From Bicyclus anynana (Eukaryota > Arthropoda > Insecta > Lepidoptera > Nymphalidae), in contig NC_069084.1 of assembly GCF_947172395.1 (NCBI RefSeq), positions 7,627,107 through 7,691,106 on the forward strand: a stretch of DNA of 64,000 nt, given 5' to 3'. Position 1 is the first letter of the stretch. Every line of letters starts with the position of its first letter. The notes below the pieces were generated by a model. It ran no database searches. It was not told the DNA's origin and saw only the letters and a list, made by a program, of their open reading frames with translations. The translations under genes were made by a program, and so were the position numbers. Below, one piece after another: positions 1 to 11,690 of the stretch.

Positions 1-145
1 CCAAGATAAAATGAAACTAAAATCTGATAATAAAAAAGTCGTGAAATGAGCAAATTTAAAAGTGCTTTATCCAGATCGATGCATAACACTTGTTTTTTAT
101 TTCAAACTTTAAGCGGTACGATGTAGAACGTGAAGCTATGCATAA

Positions 146-475
146 TTTTTTTTTTATTCTTTACAATTAAGCCCTTGACTACAATCCCACCTGATGGTAA
201 GTGATGATATAATCTAAGATGGAAGCGGGCTAACTTGTTAGGAGGAGGATGAAAATCCACACTCATTGCGGTTTCTACACGACATCGTACCGGAACACTA
301 AATCGCTTGGCGGTACGTCTTTGTCGGTAGGGTGGTAACTAGCCACGGCCGTAGCCTCCCACCAGCTAGTTCTGGACCAATTACGAAAACCTCCATCGGT
401 TCAGCCGGGGATCGAACCCAGGACCTCCGTTTTGTAAATCTACCGCGCATACCACTGTGCCACGGAGACTGTCAA
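146..475 (-). mobile_element. SINE family A, near full length
   Basis: Minus-strand copy of a tRNA-derived SINE: the head carries an A box (TGGCACAGTGGTATGCGCGG) and a B box (GGTTCGATCCC), the middle reads cgccaagcgatttagtgttcc, and the tail ends ..CACTTACCATCAGGTG.. then an A-run (seen here as T). Same family as the other copies called A. The tail also matches the LINE end at 48255-48425. Confidence 0.85.
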
Positions 476-511
476 ATAAATCTTATTGAAATAAAACGTA
501 TCTCTTACTTT

Positions 512-755
512 TATCATCATCATCATATCAGCCAATGGACGTCCACTGCAGGACATCTAGGCCTTTTGTAGGGACTTCCAAACATCACGATACTGAGCCG
601 CCTGCATCCAGCGAATGCCTGCGACTCGCTTGACGTCGTCAGTCCACCTGGTGGGGGGTCTACCAACACTGCGCTTACTAGTGCGGGGTCGCCATTCCAG
701 CACTTTGGGACCCCAACGTCCATCGGCTCTTCGAAATATGGCCCCGCCCATACTG
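512..755 (-). mobile_element. RTE-clade LINE, 3' end with C-terminal coding remnant
   Basis: On minus it reads ..FRRADGRWGPKVLEWRPRTS then ..SVGRPPTRWTDDVKRVAGI and ..RWMQAAQYRDVWKSLQKA, the C-terminus found in lepidopteran RTE endonuclease-reverse transcriptases, then a simple tail (TGATGATGATG). 5'-truncated; not active. Confidence 0.85.
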
Positions 756-867
756 TTTACTTTTACTTAATTTTATAAAAGCAGTATAATATTACATACA
801 ATGTTAATGGCAAGTCGAGCAGTTAATTGCCTATTATTATCAATAAATAATATACTAATAATAAAAT

Positions 868-1040
868 TGGGAAAAACATCGTGAGGAAACCTGCATACCT
901 GGGAATTTTCTTCATTCTCTACATGTGTGAAGTCTGCCATTCCGCATTGAGCCAGCGTGGTGGACTATTCGTCTAACACCCACATTTTGAGAGGAGACTC
1001 GTGTTCAGCAGTGAACCGAATAGGGATTGATAATGAATAA
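868..1040 (+). mobile_element. SINE family B, 3' half
   Basis: Begins gggaaaaacatcgtgaggaa and ends ..gggattgataatgaataata, the usual tail of family B. tRNA-like head missing. Confidence 0.75.
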
Positions 1041-1402
1041 TAAATTATTATGCATATTTAATACAATCATATAGACTAAGATACGAATTACAAACGACGT
1101 TTGTTTATTTGTTGAATAATTGTTTCTAGTTCATCAGCATATACGTAATGCTTACAATAGATGTAGATATTGTAAATTGCAGAAAAACACTATTGCATAC
1201 GCTATTTTTCAGCAGGTATAAATATGTTATTTGTTTTCAGCCAGATTACAAAACAGGTGCTCTTTTAAATCCGGTGCGCCTTTTTGTTATACGGCGAATT
1301 TTACAATATTGCTACATACTCGTTATTTTATGTTTTGTAATTAAAAATTATCAACACTATAACCCATAAATAACATTACATTATAATTTTAACCGGCATC
1401 AA

Positions 1403-1940
1403 TCTATGCTTAATATTATAAAGCTGAAAGTTTGTTTGTTTGATTGTTTAAACGCGCTAATCCTAGTGACTACTGGGCCGATAACCTTTCAGTTATAGAT
1501 AGCCCTTTTATCGAGAAAGGCTATAGGCTATATATTAGGGGTTAAAGTATGAAATTGCCGATTTGGACTGAAAATCTAAATTGTTTATTTTTTAATTTTT
1601 AACAAATTTATTTAATCAAAATAGTTGCCATTATTATCTATACATTGCTGCAATCTAAAGGGAAGGTCAAAAATCACTCGAATTTTTGCAGTATCCATCT
1701 TTCTTGTCTAAATTGAATAACAAAAACAATTTAAAGCCGATATTCAAATGTTTCACATTTTTAAAAAAAAGAACATCATAGAAACCATTTGAAAAAAGTT
1801 TCATTCGAAAACCTCAAACCATGAAGATTCTATGTCAATTCAAAAAACCTATTGCAATAAAACGGCAATTTCATACTTTAACCCCTATTATTATCCCGAT
1901 ATTTCAACGGAAACGAGAACCACGCGGGTGAAACAGCTAG
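1403..1940 (+). mobile_element. Non-autonomous Helitron, split by a mariner
   Basis: Starts TCTATGCTTAATATTATAAA and ends ..CACGCGGGTGAAACAGCTAG, the TC..CTAG ends of Helitrons. The body has aacgcgctaatc and tagatagcccttttatcgag. The mariner at 1538-1885 interrupts it, leaving about 190 bp of Helitron. Confidence 0.75.
1538..1885 (-). mobile_element. Internally deleted mariner element (348 bp)
   Basis: Perfect 23-bp terminal inverted repeats (starting GGGGTTAAAGTATGAAATTG), flanked by TA on both sides (1536-1537, 1886-1887). On minus the inside reads DLPFRLQQCIDNNGNYFD then stop (about 1612-1668), the C-terminus of a mariner transposase. The DDD catalytic core is missing, so it is non-autonomous. 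It sits within the Helitron 1403-1940. Confidence 0.85.
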
Positions 1941-2082
1941 CAAAATATAAAGATAAATTATACTAAGTATTAATATAAAACATGAAATAAAAACACGAAA
2001 AAAAGGTATTAAATGTAAAAAGCCTCAACATAATAGCGGAAATGTAAAATCTACAAAAAAAAAGGTCAACGATTCAAGCATT

Positions 2083-2210
2083 CTCAGATGTTGAGTTAAC
2101 GAGAAAATAACTCCTATTCACACACAAAGAACTTATAATTATATAGACCCTGGGAAGGGTCCTAAGGGTCCGTAGCCCACTACAGCCTTTAGATGTGATA
2201 TGCTCGTTAA
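2083..2210 (+). repeat. Direct repeat unit 1
   Basis: gagttaacgagaaaataact, acaaagaacttataattata, tagaccctgggaagggtcct, acagcctttagatgtgatat match 3028-3145 with clear divergence. Not recognised. Confidence 0.4.
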
Positions 2211-2679
2211 GTTAATGATATTTTATTGTGAACAAATTTTACAAAAAGGATCTCTAAGGATCCCAGTTCTACTTATTTTATGATTATGGTTAATCTTAAT
2301 GAATTTGAGTTTACTCGTAAGCAATATAACATTTTATTAAAGCTACATTATTTCTTTATTGCTATTGTTTTGTTGATAAATTGATGCTTGCTTTATTCGG
2401 ATTTTCCTTTTAATGTACTTTTTAACAATAAAATCACTTGAACAATTTTTACGATAGTCAAGATCTACTCGTACATTACAATCGCTATATGCAGAAGCAT
2501 TATTAAATCAACTTGTAACAATTACAACTGATTAATTCGCTCCGCCAAAACTAGATGGCGCTAACGGTAGATTGACCCACGCTATCAGTTGTCGCTCGGC
2601 GAAGGCCTATATATATGGCGCCCAACTCTAATCTCATCGATGAACTCATGATTAATAATCAATCATCAAATCTATTATC

Positions 2680-2731
2680 ATTAAAATAAATAGTGTGGTA
2701 AATACTACTTACCACACTACTTATTTTAATG
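2680..2731. repeat. Hairpin, about 22-bp stem
   Basis: attaaaataaatagtgtggt and its inverse accacactacttattttaat surround a short aaatactactta loop with one mismatch. Could be a small foldback element or a structured transcript; nothing else supports a gene. Confidence 0.5.
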
Positions 2732-3027
2732 AAGTGCTTCCACCTTTGATGGGACACTATAGAAACGCCACTCCGGTAAATATATTGTATGATAACTGTA
2801 TAATCGGCAAGTAGGGCTTCCACCACTGAAAGGACGCTAATGAAAGACCTCAATAAATTGTAATATTATAGAATCAATAAATAAATTACTTTACTAACTA
2901 TATTTTTAAAAGACGAACATGCAATAAATTATAACCTTTATTTATAAGGAGGTTAAGTGAGTATATCACCCATAATTATACAAGCTAGAGGTTTTAAGGA
3001 GGGCAATGACCCACACAGGTATATAAG

Positions 3028-3145
3028 TCGAGTTAATGAGAAAATGGATCCATGCAGACAAAGAGAAAGTGAGATTATATAGATTCTGTAAGGTCTCAAA
3101 GGGCTTTACAGCTTACAGAGCCTTTGATGTGTTATGTATAATTTA
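3028..3145 (+). repeat. Direct repeat unit 2
   Basis: gagttaatgagaaaatggat, tgagattatatagattctgt, acagagcctttgatgtgtta; about 945 bp downstream of unit 1. Confidence 0.4.
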
Positions 3146-3339
3146 TTAAAATCCAATTATACCTATAGATACTCGTGTATAATGTTTTTAAAATATTTAA
3201 TACATATATTGTGTAAAGTAAACGCAATATAGTGAAATTGTTACTTTAAAAAAGTCCTGATTATGACTTGCTCATTTGCGTCAGTAAAAGATTTCACTTT
3301 CCAATGAAAGAGGTTATTAGGGTGCTTGTTATTCAGGGT

Positions 3340-3625
3340 GGTGGTTATTCACAAATCCCTCGGGAACCATGGACTTTTCCGGGATAAAAAGTCTATGTGT
3401 TAATTGCTATAATATATCTCAATACCAAATTTCAGCCAATTTCGCAAGTCTCGGGAAACCATGGACTTTTCGGGATAAAACGTAGCCTTTGTGTTAATCT
3501 AAAGTAAAATCCATTTCCACTCCAAATTTCAGCCAAACTGCTTTAGTAGTAGTAGCAGCGTTAAAGAGTAACAAACATCCAAACTTCCATACAAACTTTC
3601 GCGTTTATAATATTAGTAGGATATC
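3340..3625 (-). mobile_element. Helitron-like repeat with internal duplication
   Basis: cacaaatccctcgggaacca, tggacttttccgggataaaa and gcctttgtgttaatctaaag through cgcgtttataatattagtag: reverse copy of the Helitron family with the GTTTGT..ATGGAAATAGATTTT body. The block ctcgggaaccatggactttt occurs twice (3361 and 3453). Confidence 0.6.
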
Positions 3626-3626
3626 C

Positions 3627-4544
3627 CATGTAACTTTTTTCTTGAAAAACTCTATTAAAATCCGTTGTGTAATTAAAAAAAAACGTACAGACGGCAGGAC
3701 TTTGTTTTCAACTAAAAAAAATATACGCAATGATGCCTTAGGTATGTAGACTGCTTCGCAAGTATTCCGAACAGCTTAGATTAAGTTTTGCGTTCCTAGG
3801 ACTTGTAGCGGAAATTAAAATGGTTTCTGGAGCACTAATCTTGGTCTTAATACTCTGAAATATATATCGCATTTCAACTCGACTGCAGCTGATATACATT
3901 TTCACAATTTGTTGATGTCGAACTGAATAAATTAATTATATATATGAATTATATATATATGAATATAGCTATGAATTCTAAATAATATAGAGAAGTCGAA
4001 TTAGATGCATCAGTTGTAATTCAGAAATTAAATATAGTACAATGTTTTGCAGAAATTAAACATACGTATACCAAGCTATCAAATTTTAACGCCACAATTA
4101 GTACGAAATGTGTTTAATGCACCTGCTCTAAAGTATATATACTCGTAACAGTAAACAGTAAAATTCTTATTCTAACTATGATAGAGCCATTCCATAGATG
4201 AATCTTACAATTGAAAAAAATCTGAGCTTTCGAGGTTTTTGTATACCTAAAGATGTTTTATCAATAACAAGTCTAATTCCTTGAACATGTTTTTAATTTT
4301 ATAGAAAGCTTTATAATGTATGTTTATGTATGTGCAAAGAGAGCCCATACACACGCAATAATATTGTCAATAGGCTAGTTGACACTTTTTTTATATGGTC
4401 TTAAATTGTTTATATTTTTTTTTGAGACGTGATTAGGTAAATGAAAATTTTAATTTTGGAGTCTACCCCTTAAGAACCGATTTTTCATATATAGCCCCCG
4501 GTATGAAAAAATATGGGTAGTAAAATTCAATGAAGGAATGACAG
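3627..4544. other. No recognisable feature
   Basis: AT-rich; short tata runs at 3939-3962. Neither strand has a convincing frame. Confidence 0.5.
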
Positions 4545-4554
4545 CGTTACGTTT

Positions 4555-4785
4555 TTTGTGCGCAACCTATTCTGCGCACCATTCACGGTGCGCTGCCGCC
4601 AACAGCGCGGGCGCGCACGCCGCGGCATACTACTCCTCGGTTTCGCACCTTTCACTTTTCAGGCGTGTGTATTGAGACGTATGCTGCGGTCTATGCTGCG
4701 AGGCAACATACACCTATTTAGACAGTCGATCTGGAAGAGTAAACTCTATTCGTGCGTCGGAACTGCCACACACTTTTTTAATAAA
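4555..4785 (-). repeat. GC-rich repeat, inverse copy of 13277-13452
   Basis: aacatacacctatttagaca, gtcgatctggaagagtaaac, attcgtgcgtcggaactgcc are the reverse complement of the block at 13277. The right part (ggtgcgctgccgccaacagc) is far richer in G+C than the surroundings. Family unknown. Confidence 0.5.
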
Positions 4786-4861
4786 TATTCTTTTTGACAA
4801 TACGAGCCCTGATGGTCTATTGATCACGTCACGTTAACAATTTTTTACCAAACGGAGCGTT

Positions 4862-4920
4862 CGATTGCATCATCAGTTACCATCAGGTGAGATTGTAGTC
4901 AAGGGCTAACTATAATAAAA
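4862..4920 (+). mobile_element. SINE family A, 3' tail fragment
   Basis: Only the tail remains: catcatcagttaccatcagg, tgagattgtagtcaagggct, then an A-run. It abuts the GC-rich repeat at 4555-4785. Confidence 0.5.
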
Positions 4921-5690
4921 AAAAACTCAATAATGAATGTGTGCGAGCACTCACAATCTGCAAATCTGCCCAATTGCACGAAAATTTAGCTTCATAAACA
5001 ATGGCGTCTCGCAAACAAAGGGCCCTAAAATCAATCGCACGGAACTCTAACGCACAGATTCCGAATATAAGTTTTAAACACGCGCACAAAACATTTTTTA
5101 ATTCCAACAACAGCAAAAAGGCTCGCTCCCAAACAGTTGAGATTAATATCGGATATGCGTTTCCGTACGAATGAGTATTTTGTATGCAAAAACTATGCAT
5201 GAACGCACTATTAATTTTTTTGAGTGTACGTTCCGATGGCGCGGATCGCGACGTCATTTGTTTAAAAGCGGCTGGGATTTCCATATTTTTTTCACTAATC
5301 ACAGATTTTATGGTGAATTGAATTTTTTATTCTATTTTCGTTCGGTATTACGTGTAAACATTTTCCATTGTTATATTTTATGCATAGGCATTTTAATTGG
5401 TATAAATTTTAGATGACTTTTACATTTCTCTTGATTGAGGAGACTTCAAGTTAATTAATTTAAGACTAGATAAGTTTTTAGTAAGCTAATTATATAATTT
5501 CCTTATGTCTTTAAAAAGGAACTGACTTGACTCAATCACTAAATACTAAAAGAACACTTTTTTGCGATTTTAAGCCTCTAAAATACAAATAGTTAACAAA
5601 ACCATGCTGTAATACTTTATCTTCTTTCTCTGCATATTCGCTACGTCAAAGGATATATTTTTAAAGATCAAGGTGCGTTTGGAAACTTAA
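4921..5690. other. No recognisable feature; longest ORF of the window
   Basis: A 130-codon minus-strand frame (5302-4910) is the longest in the window, but it has no known domain, overlaps an 81-codon plus frame and follows a SINE tail. Treated as chance. Confidence 0.4.
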
Positions 5691-5694
5691 ATTT

Positions 5695-5800
5695 TCGACT
5701 TTACGTACCATTAAGTAACGACATAACTTGACGTTTCAAAAGTGCTTGTAAACTAAGCCAAATTGATATAAATGAATTTCGAATATGAATTTAAAAAAGT
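5695..5800 (-). repeat. Interspersed repeat of the CATTTATTTCAA..ACAAGCACTTTCGAAACGTCAA type
   Basis: acataacttgacgtttcaaa, agtgcttgtaaactaagcca, ttgatataaatgaatttcga. Other copies: 11558-11690, 39712-39830, 55766-55846, 57663-57748. Common in Lepidoptera; class not settled here. Confidence 0.5.
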
Positions 5801-6055
5801 AAGTCGTAAACCTTCATTTTACACACAAGCATTGGCGTGCACAATGTTTTTAACGAAGGTGGGCAATTCCTTCTCAAATACATGAAGTATATCTATAATT
5901 TCTTAGGGTAAGCAGTGCATTTACGCTGTGCATGCTACTGAGCACAAGCGTATTTGTTTTATCATCTTACACCTACATCCAAAGCCAATTGGACTCTCCG
6001 CAATAGAAATCACTCAATCAAATAAATAGATATCACTTAATGAAATGAAATAGAG

Positions 6056-6360
6056 ACATGATAACCCAATGGATATGACCTCTGCCTTCAATTCGGAGGG
6101 CGTAAGTTCGAATCCAGTCCGGGCATGCACCTCCAACTTTTCAGTTGTGTGCATTTTATGAAATTAAATATCACGTGTCTCAAACGGTGTAGGAAAAACA
6201 TCGTGAGGAAACCTGCTCACCAGAGATTTTTTCTTAATTTTCTGCGTGTGTGATCCCAATTCTCATTGGGCCCGCGTGGTGCACTATTGGCCTTACCCCT
6301 CTCATTTTGAGAGGAGACTTGAGCTCAGCAGTGAGTCGAATATGGGTTGATAATGATGAC
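6056..6360 (+). mobile_element. SINE family B, full length
   Basis: Head gataacccaatggatatgac (A box) and gttcgaatccagtccgggca (B box), then tttcagttgtgtgcatttta, cgtgtctcaaacggtg, the gagaggagacttgagctcag block and a tail gggttgataatgatgac. tRNA-derived by its two internal promoter boxes. Confidence 0.85.
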
Positions 6361-6576
6361 TTAATGAAATATATAGATATCAATAGTAATTACTTAACCA
6401 AATATTGTTTTAATCGTTAGACAATACGTAGTTTACGCAATTCAGCAAGCTATAATTAGCGGAATAGGTAAACAGTGTTCCACAACGCCACTAATCGCTA
6501 CCAAGTGCTGCCTATTGATGATAACTATCCAATGATCAAATTGATCTTAATTAATTAAAGCTTATCGATATATTTT

Positions 6577-6930
6577 CGTCCTGACCTATGGTTCCGAGAC
6601 TTGGTCGCTAACTATAGGCCTCATAGGAAGGCTTAGAGTTATACAGCGGGCGATGGAACGAGGTCGGAGTATCTCTGCGTGATCGAATCAGAAATTAGGA
6701 GATCCGCAGAAGATCCTAAGTCACCGACATAGCTCAACGGGTCGCGAAGCTGAAGTGGCAACGGGCGGGGCACATAGAGACGATGGACGTTGGGGTCCCA
6801 AGGTGCTGGAATGGCGACCCCGCACTACAAAGCGCAGTGTTGGTCGACCCCCCACCAGGTGGACTGATGACATAAAGCGAGTCTCAAGGATTCTTTGGAT
6901 GCAGGCGGCGGCATTTCCATCACTTGAAGA
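6577..6930 (+). mobile_element. RTE-clade LINE, C-terminal fragment
   Basis: Begins upstream of the usual fragments (cctgacctatggttccgaga, cgggcgatggaacgag) and runs through VLEWRPRTTKRSVGRPPTRW to ..RILWMQAA; then the sequence leaves the family. Frameshifted before the conserved part. Confidence 0.8.
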
Positions 6931-7720
6931 CTTAGGAAGTAGATTAAGTAGGCTTCTTTTAATTTAAATTTACATTGATTGAATTATTTAGTGTAGATAC
7001 ATATTTATAAATAATAAATATGTATTTTGCTGGCTTGACACCTCTTTCAAAGTTATCAATAAGTAGAAAACATTATAACGTTATATTTCCATTAGTCACA
7101 TGGGTACGTTAATGTTTTGAAGTCGGTTGTATTAAAAAAAAATTAAGTATATGTAACCATTTCATAATCTTAAGACCGGCTGAATAATTAAATAGATAAG
7201 AACATTAATATCACCCGAACGATTTGCTAAATTAGACCAGCTCAACTATCGTCCATCGGAGGGGATGATCTCAAACATATCAGGCTATGTGTTGTGTATG
7301 TCATTAGCATCATAGATAAATAGATCGGCTTCACACGGCCCGCTAATCGCCGCATGGTGGTTATTGATGACTATCCAATTAATCTTGCTCAGCCCTGCCT
7401 TATGGTTGTGAGTTCACCAATTCTGTTTATATATTAAACTTTGTAACTACTGAAGCACTTACATAAGGCTGACTTTGTTTATGGCTTGTAAGTTTCCGGA
7501 TTTCCGTTGTGTGAAACAATGTATCTGGGTTTGTTATCAAAATTTTATTTTTAACAAGCAATTGATTGGTTATGTTTTATTGGCTCTTTAATAAACTACA
7601 ATGTAATCGGTGAGCGTGGGCGAACGCAAAATCTCGAATTCTAAAAAAAAAAAAGTCAAAACAGTTAGTACCATTGTGGTTTATGGGATACAATATAAAA
7701 TTGAAAATTTTTAATTACGG

Positions 7721-7833
7721 CGTGGATTTTCATCCTCCTCATAACGAGTTAACTCGCTTCCATCTCACATTGCATCATCACTTACCATTAGGTAAAATTG
7801 TAGTCAAGGGCTAGCTTGTAAAGAATAAAAAAC
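7721..7833 (+). mobile_element. SINE family A, 3' third
   Basis: Starts at gtggattttcatcctcctca and runs to the tail ..attgtagtcaagggctagc and an A-rich end. Head with A and B boxes missing. Confidence 0.7.
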
Positions 7834-7957
7834 AAATACATAAAACCATTATGTTCCTACAGACGAAAAAAAATTAGCCTTATTTACAGTCACTGTGCAA
7901 AGGTGGTCTTAGCGCTAAAGCAAATCTACACTACTATATGATATCATCATGAATACT

Positions 7958-7984
7958 TCATCATCATCATCATCATCATCATAT
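7958..7984. repeat. (CAT)n microsatellite
   Basis: catcatcatcatcatcatca run; could be the reversed tail of an RTE or SINE B copy whose body is gone. Confidence 0.7.
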
Positions 7985-8418
7985 CAATAGTAAGTATGTA
8001 TACAATTTGAACAAAGTTGATATTAAAGATGTAATATAATAATTTCCTAGACAAGTTCAGATCACTACTCACCAAACAGCGGTTATTGATGACTATTCAA
8101 TTAATCTTGCTCAACTCACACCCTTCCTATATTAATTTAACCGATTTTTGGTAAAGCTTTGAAGTGAAACACTGATGAAAGATTTAAACTTCCAAACCAA
8201 TCACCTCGGATTAGAAATTTAGCTACAGTTTGACCTATATTCTGATACCTATTGCAAATTCTTTCAATATCCATGAAAGGGAAAAGCTTTACTTTGTGAA
8301 AATCTGAAATATAAGTATTCTGGATGTTTCTATTTGCTATTAGACTGTTATGTGATATACTTTTTTAAAGAACTTAGTAAATATTTTGGCTCTAAATCTT
8401 GCTTATCTATATAAATAC

Positions 8419-8643
8419 TCTATACTCATATATAAAGCTGAAGAGTTTGTTTGTTTGTTTGCTTGATTGAACGCGCTAATCTCAAAAACTACTGGTCCGA
8501 TTTGAAAAAATCTTTAAATGTTCGATAGCCCATTTATCGAGGAAGGCTATAGGCTATATATTGTCCCTATATTCCTACGGGAATGGGAACCACGCGGGTG
8601 AAACCGCGCGGCGTCAGCTGTCGACGACGCGGGTGTCCGCTAG
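8419..8643 (+). mobile_element. Non-autonomous Helitron with two stacked 3' ends
   Basis: TCTATACTCATATATAAAGC start, aacgcgctaatctcaaaaac body, hairpin ccacgcgggtgaaaccgcgc, first end gcgtcagct, then a second end gtcgacgacgcgggtgtccgCTAGT typical of the other Helitron family. Confidence 0.7.
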
Positions 8644-8769
8644 TAATATAATAAAATTTTGAAAATTATTCATTACACTCTCGATCGAGTCAGCAATATT
8701 CTCTTTCTGTACCCTTTCATTCGAAAACCCACTCGAGTATATTTGCATACATTCGGTTATTCTTCCCCC

Positions 8770-8990
8770 AGTCCCCCCCCACCCCACGGCTCAACCGATT
8801 TTCATCAAACATGTCTAAATACACTCGCACATAAGTCACCTTTAATAAAAAAAAACTTAATTGAAATCTCTTCACTAATTCGGGAGCTATGGTGCCAGAA
8901 ACAGACAGACGTCAAACATATCACCACACCTAACACCTCTCTTTTTGTTTTGAGGGTAAAAAAACCTAACCGTATAAAACAACAAGATTT
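8770..8990 (+). repeat. Interspersed lepidopteran repeat (CATGTCTAA..TTCGGGAGCTA..CAGACAGACGTCAAAC)
   Basis: Contains the phrases catcaaacatgtctaaatac, tcacctttaataaaaaaaaa, attcgggagctatggtgcca and cagacagacgtcaaac in the usual order of a repeat common in lepidopteran genomes. The 119-codon frame across it is an accident of the repeat, not a gene. Confidence 0.5.
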
Positions 8991-9318
8991 CTCGAAGCTT
9001 ATAGCATGGCAAAGTTAAAGACATAAAACTGGGATATAAAGCATAAACCCGGATAGACTTATGACGGGGCCCAGTTTTACGAGCACTTACATAGTGTTAT
9101 GAATTTACGCTTTATTAGCGCTGGCCGGCCTAGGATTGATGGCATACATGATCCTTGAAGGTTTATGCTCATACTGACGTATCACGAATGTATCACAAAA
9201 ATATAAAATATCGTATTACCTACTATAAGACTATTTCTTTGACCTATCTTATCTGAGCCATGTGCTTCCATTATACTATCATAAAAACAAAACTTGGAAT
9301 CGAAGTCATTGGTAATAT

Positions 9319-9352
9319 ATATATATATATATATAGGTATATATATTTAAAA
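9319..9352. repeat. (TA)n microsatellite
   Basis: Alternating TA run interrupted by aggta. A similar TA run is at 57411-57435, and a (TG)n run is at 23063-23081. Confidence 0.75.
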
Positions 9353-9518
9353 ATAGTCCCGTTTTTTGAAAAAACTTACTTTGCAGTAGAAAAAACTAAA
9401 CTTTCATTACTTGAAACAACTACTCGTATTCAAAAATAATTACCAAGTATAAAATCATTGCTTAAGTAATTATTCAGCACATGGTATGACTAAACTGCAC
9501 TGAAGGTAGGTATTTTTG

Positions 9519-9710
9519 AATTGATTGATTGAACGCGCTAATCTCAGGAACTACTAGTCCGATTTGAAAAATTCTTTCACTGTTAGATAGCCCATTTATT
9601 GAGAAAGACTATATATTGAGAGAGGCTATATATTATCTCCGTTCTCCTACGGGTACCTGTGGACCACGCGAACGGGAACCACGCGGGTTAAACTACGCAG
9701 CGTCAGCTAG
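9519..9710 (+). mobile_element. Helitron, 5'-truncated
   Basis: gattgattgaacgcgctaat through tgttagatagcccatttatt to gggttaaactacgcagcgtc and CAGCTAG. A local doubling (gactatatattgag / ggctatatatt) lies in the middle. Confidence 0.7.
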
Positions 9711-9711
9711 T

Positions 9712-11557
9712 ATAAGTATAAAGGTCATGAAAGTTGCAGAAAACAAAATTATACGCGGATAAAGTCGCAAACGTCAGCTACAATGTTCGTACCTGCTACT
9801 TATCCACCAACTCTCAGTCATCTCAATAACTTAAATTATTTTAGTCTCGTAGTTCACTCTAGTTGAAAAAGTTGCAAAGTTTCTGATAGTATTTTCCGCC
9901 AGGCTACAAATCATCAGTCTTTGATACAAAGTAATTGGGTCGCTTCGAGCCAATAACAGAAACAAACTTGCAACCTTCGTTTTACTGACATCAAAGCTAG
10001 ACGTACGGGCTAAACAAATTGGGAATGCTTTCATGAACTTCGTAGTTTGAATGGGTCCTACCTGTTACCGTATTGACTCGCAATCAAATTGAAATTTGCA
10101 CGCCCTGCATATAAGAGGTCCCATATCCGATTTCTGATTATTTGATCGTAGACTACCGTAAAACAGCGGATCCACTAAGATGCGCGGATTCTAAATTAAA
10201 GGTTAAATCGTCTTTTAGACAATAAATAAAAAAAAATTGACGACAAAACAAGCCCCCATATTATTTTCATTATGTACTATTTACTGATAAATCCTACTAG
10301 GATCTCCTAACTTGACTAACTTTTGATTATTTTTAATTGATTTTATTATATAAGGAAATAGTGACGCGCTTCTATAATAAGGAATTATTATATAAATTTT
10401 GTTGTTGTGACACTTACAACAACTTACCTTCCCATCCCTCCCATCATCAGAAGAATCAAAAAATATTCATGGTGCGTTACTAAATTGCTAATTACAGTAC
10501 ACAAAGTATTTCAACTTTGCATTTCTTGCAGCGCTTACGGCAGTCTGCAATCAACTTTAACGAATAAGGGATTGCCCATCATCAAATTGGTTTAAGTCTG
10601 GGTATTCCTTTTGGTATAGGTCTTTTGAAATCAGCAGCGTGTTTATTCATCCAAATGTTACTGACTAAAAATTTGTCTTGAATAGGCCAGGCATACAATA
10701 ACAAAAGTCTTAGTAAATTATTGAATTAATCAAATTATTACTTTACATGTGTTTTACCTAACTACTAGTACAAAAATCTATGAATGATATTGTTATTATT
10801 GGAAAACAGGAACTGTTAGGTTAGGTTTTCCAATTATAACATGCTAATAATAACAACATATTTTGTTAACATATTATTGTAATCTCAATTATATATAATC
10901 GTGTAACTATAACCCATATAATATAGCGTAGGAAAATAAAATGATTATTCTAGGTAACAAAATAAAAATGAAAACATCTTGAGGCTCTACTCAAGAAAAC
11001 CTGTTGTAATATTCCTGACCAAAACTAATCTAAGGTCTTTTTATGATAAACTAATGCTGAGACTCAAGATGACAAGAAAAGCAACAACGATGATTGTCCA
11101 AGATGAAAAACGCTTGGAAAATCTTTATTCACTATTGTCTTGCAAATTATCTTGTAAAATTCCCAAAGTTCAAATTATAATCTTGTTCAAATAACGCAAT
11201 TTCTAAATCCAATATTAATTCAGTGAAAAGTAAAAAAAAAAGCAAACGGAATTTCCCAGCGCGAATCCGCTGCATGCCGATATCTTTTTTAATAAAACCC
11301 AAAATTCATTCGTAAAACTGTGTCATAAATATGACCCGTTATTTCCCGCGACCTTTTCAGTTTTTATGTTTTGTATCATAGTTTATGTTCTCAAGTTTGT
11401 CTTGTGATGAGAATCAAGGGAACGATAAACGAAGGTTCTGTTTTTTTTTTCAATTTGTCCCTGTACCTACACTTGGACATGAGATTGCTACAGCTTTCAT
11501 CTAATCATTAAAGTACTTACAGTATTTTTTTATGTGACGTTATTTTAATTCTACTTT
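9712..11557. other. Mostly unassigned AT-rich DNA
   Basis: One hairpin (attggaaaacagg.. / ..ggttttccaat, about 10799-10836) and no recognisable gene or repeat otherwise. Confidence 0.45.
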
Positions 11558-11690
11558 CAAAGTCAAATTCAAAGTTCATTTATTTCAAGTTAGCAAGTTT
11601 ACAAGCAACTTCGAAACGTCACTTAATAATATTATTAGAAAATTGTGATAATAATTGGTAGAAAACTTAAAATTAAAGTCTCATCTATAC
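11558..11690 (+). repeat. Interspersed repeat, same type as 5695
   Basis: ttcaaagtcaaattcaaagt, catttatttcaagttagcaa, acaagcaacttcgaaacgtc. A Helitron starts at 11684. Confidence 0.5.

Noticed and set aside
2604..2640. TATATATA box upstream of tctaatctcatcg as a core promoter
   Set aside because: TA-rich strings are common here and no transcript or coding exon follows.
4910..5302. 130-codon minus-strand ORF, the longest in the window
   Set aside because: No recognisable domain, overlaps a plus-strand frame and adjoins repeat debris. A frame of this size is near chance expectation in this much AT-rich DNA.
8659..9018. 119-codon ORF with a proline run
   Set aside because: Sits on a common non-coding lepidopteran repeat; the proline run is a C-run (ccccccc).
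10433..10510. Possible minus-strand exon ending in AAG|GTAAGT near 10432
   Set aside because: Only about 27 open codons and a poor acceptor; no partner exon found.
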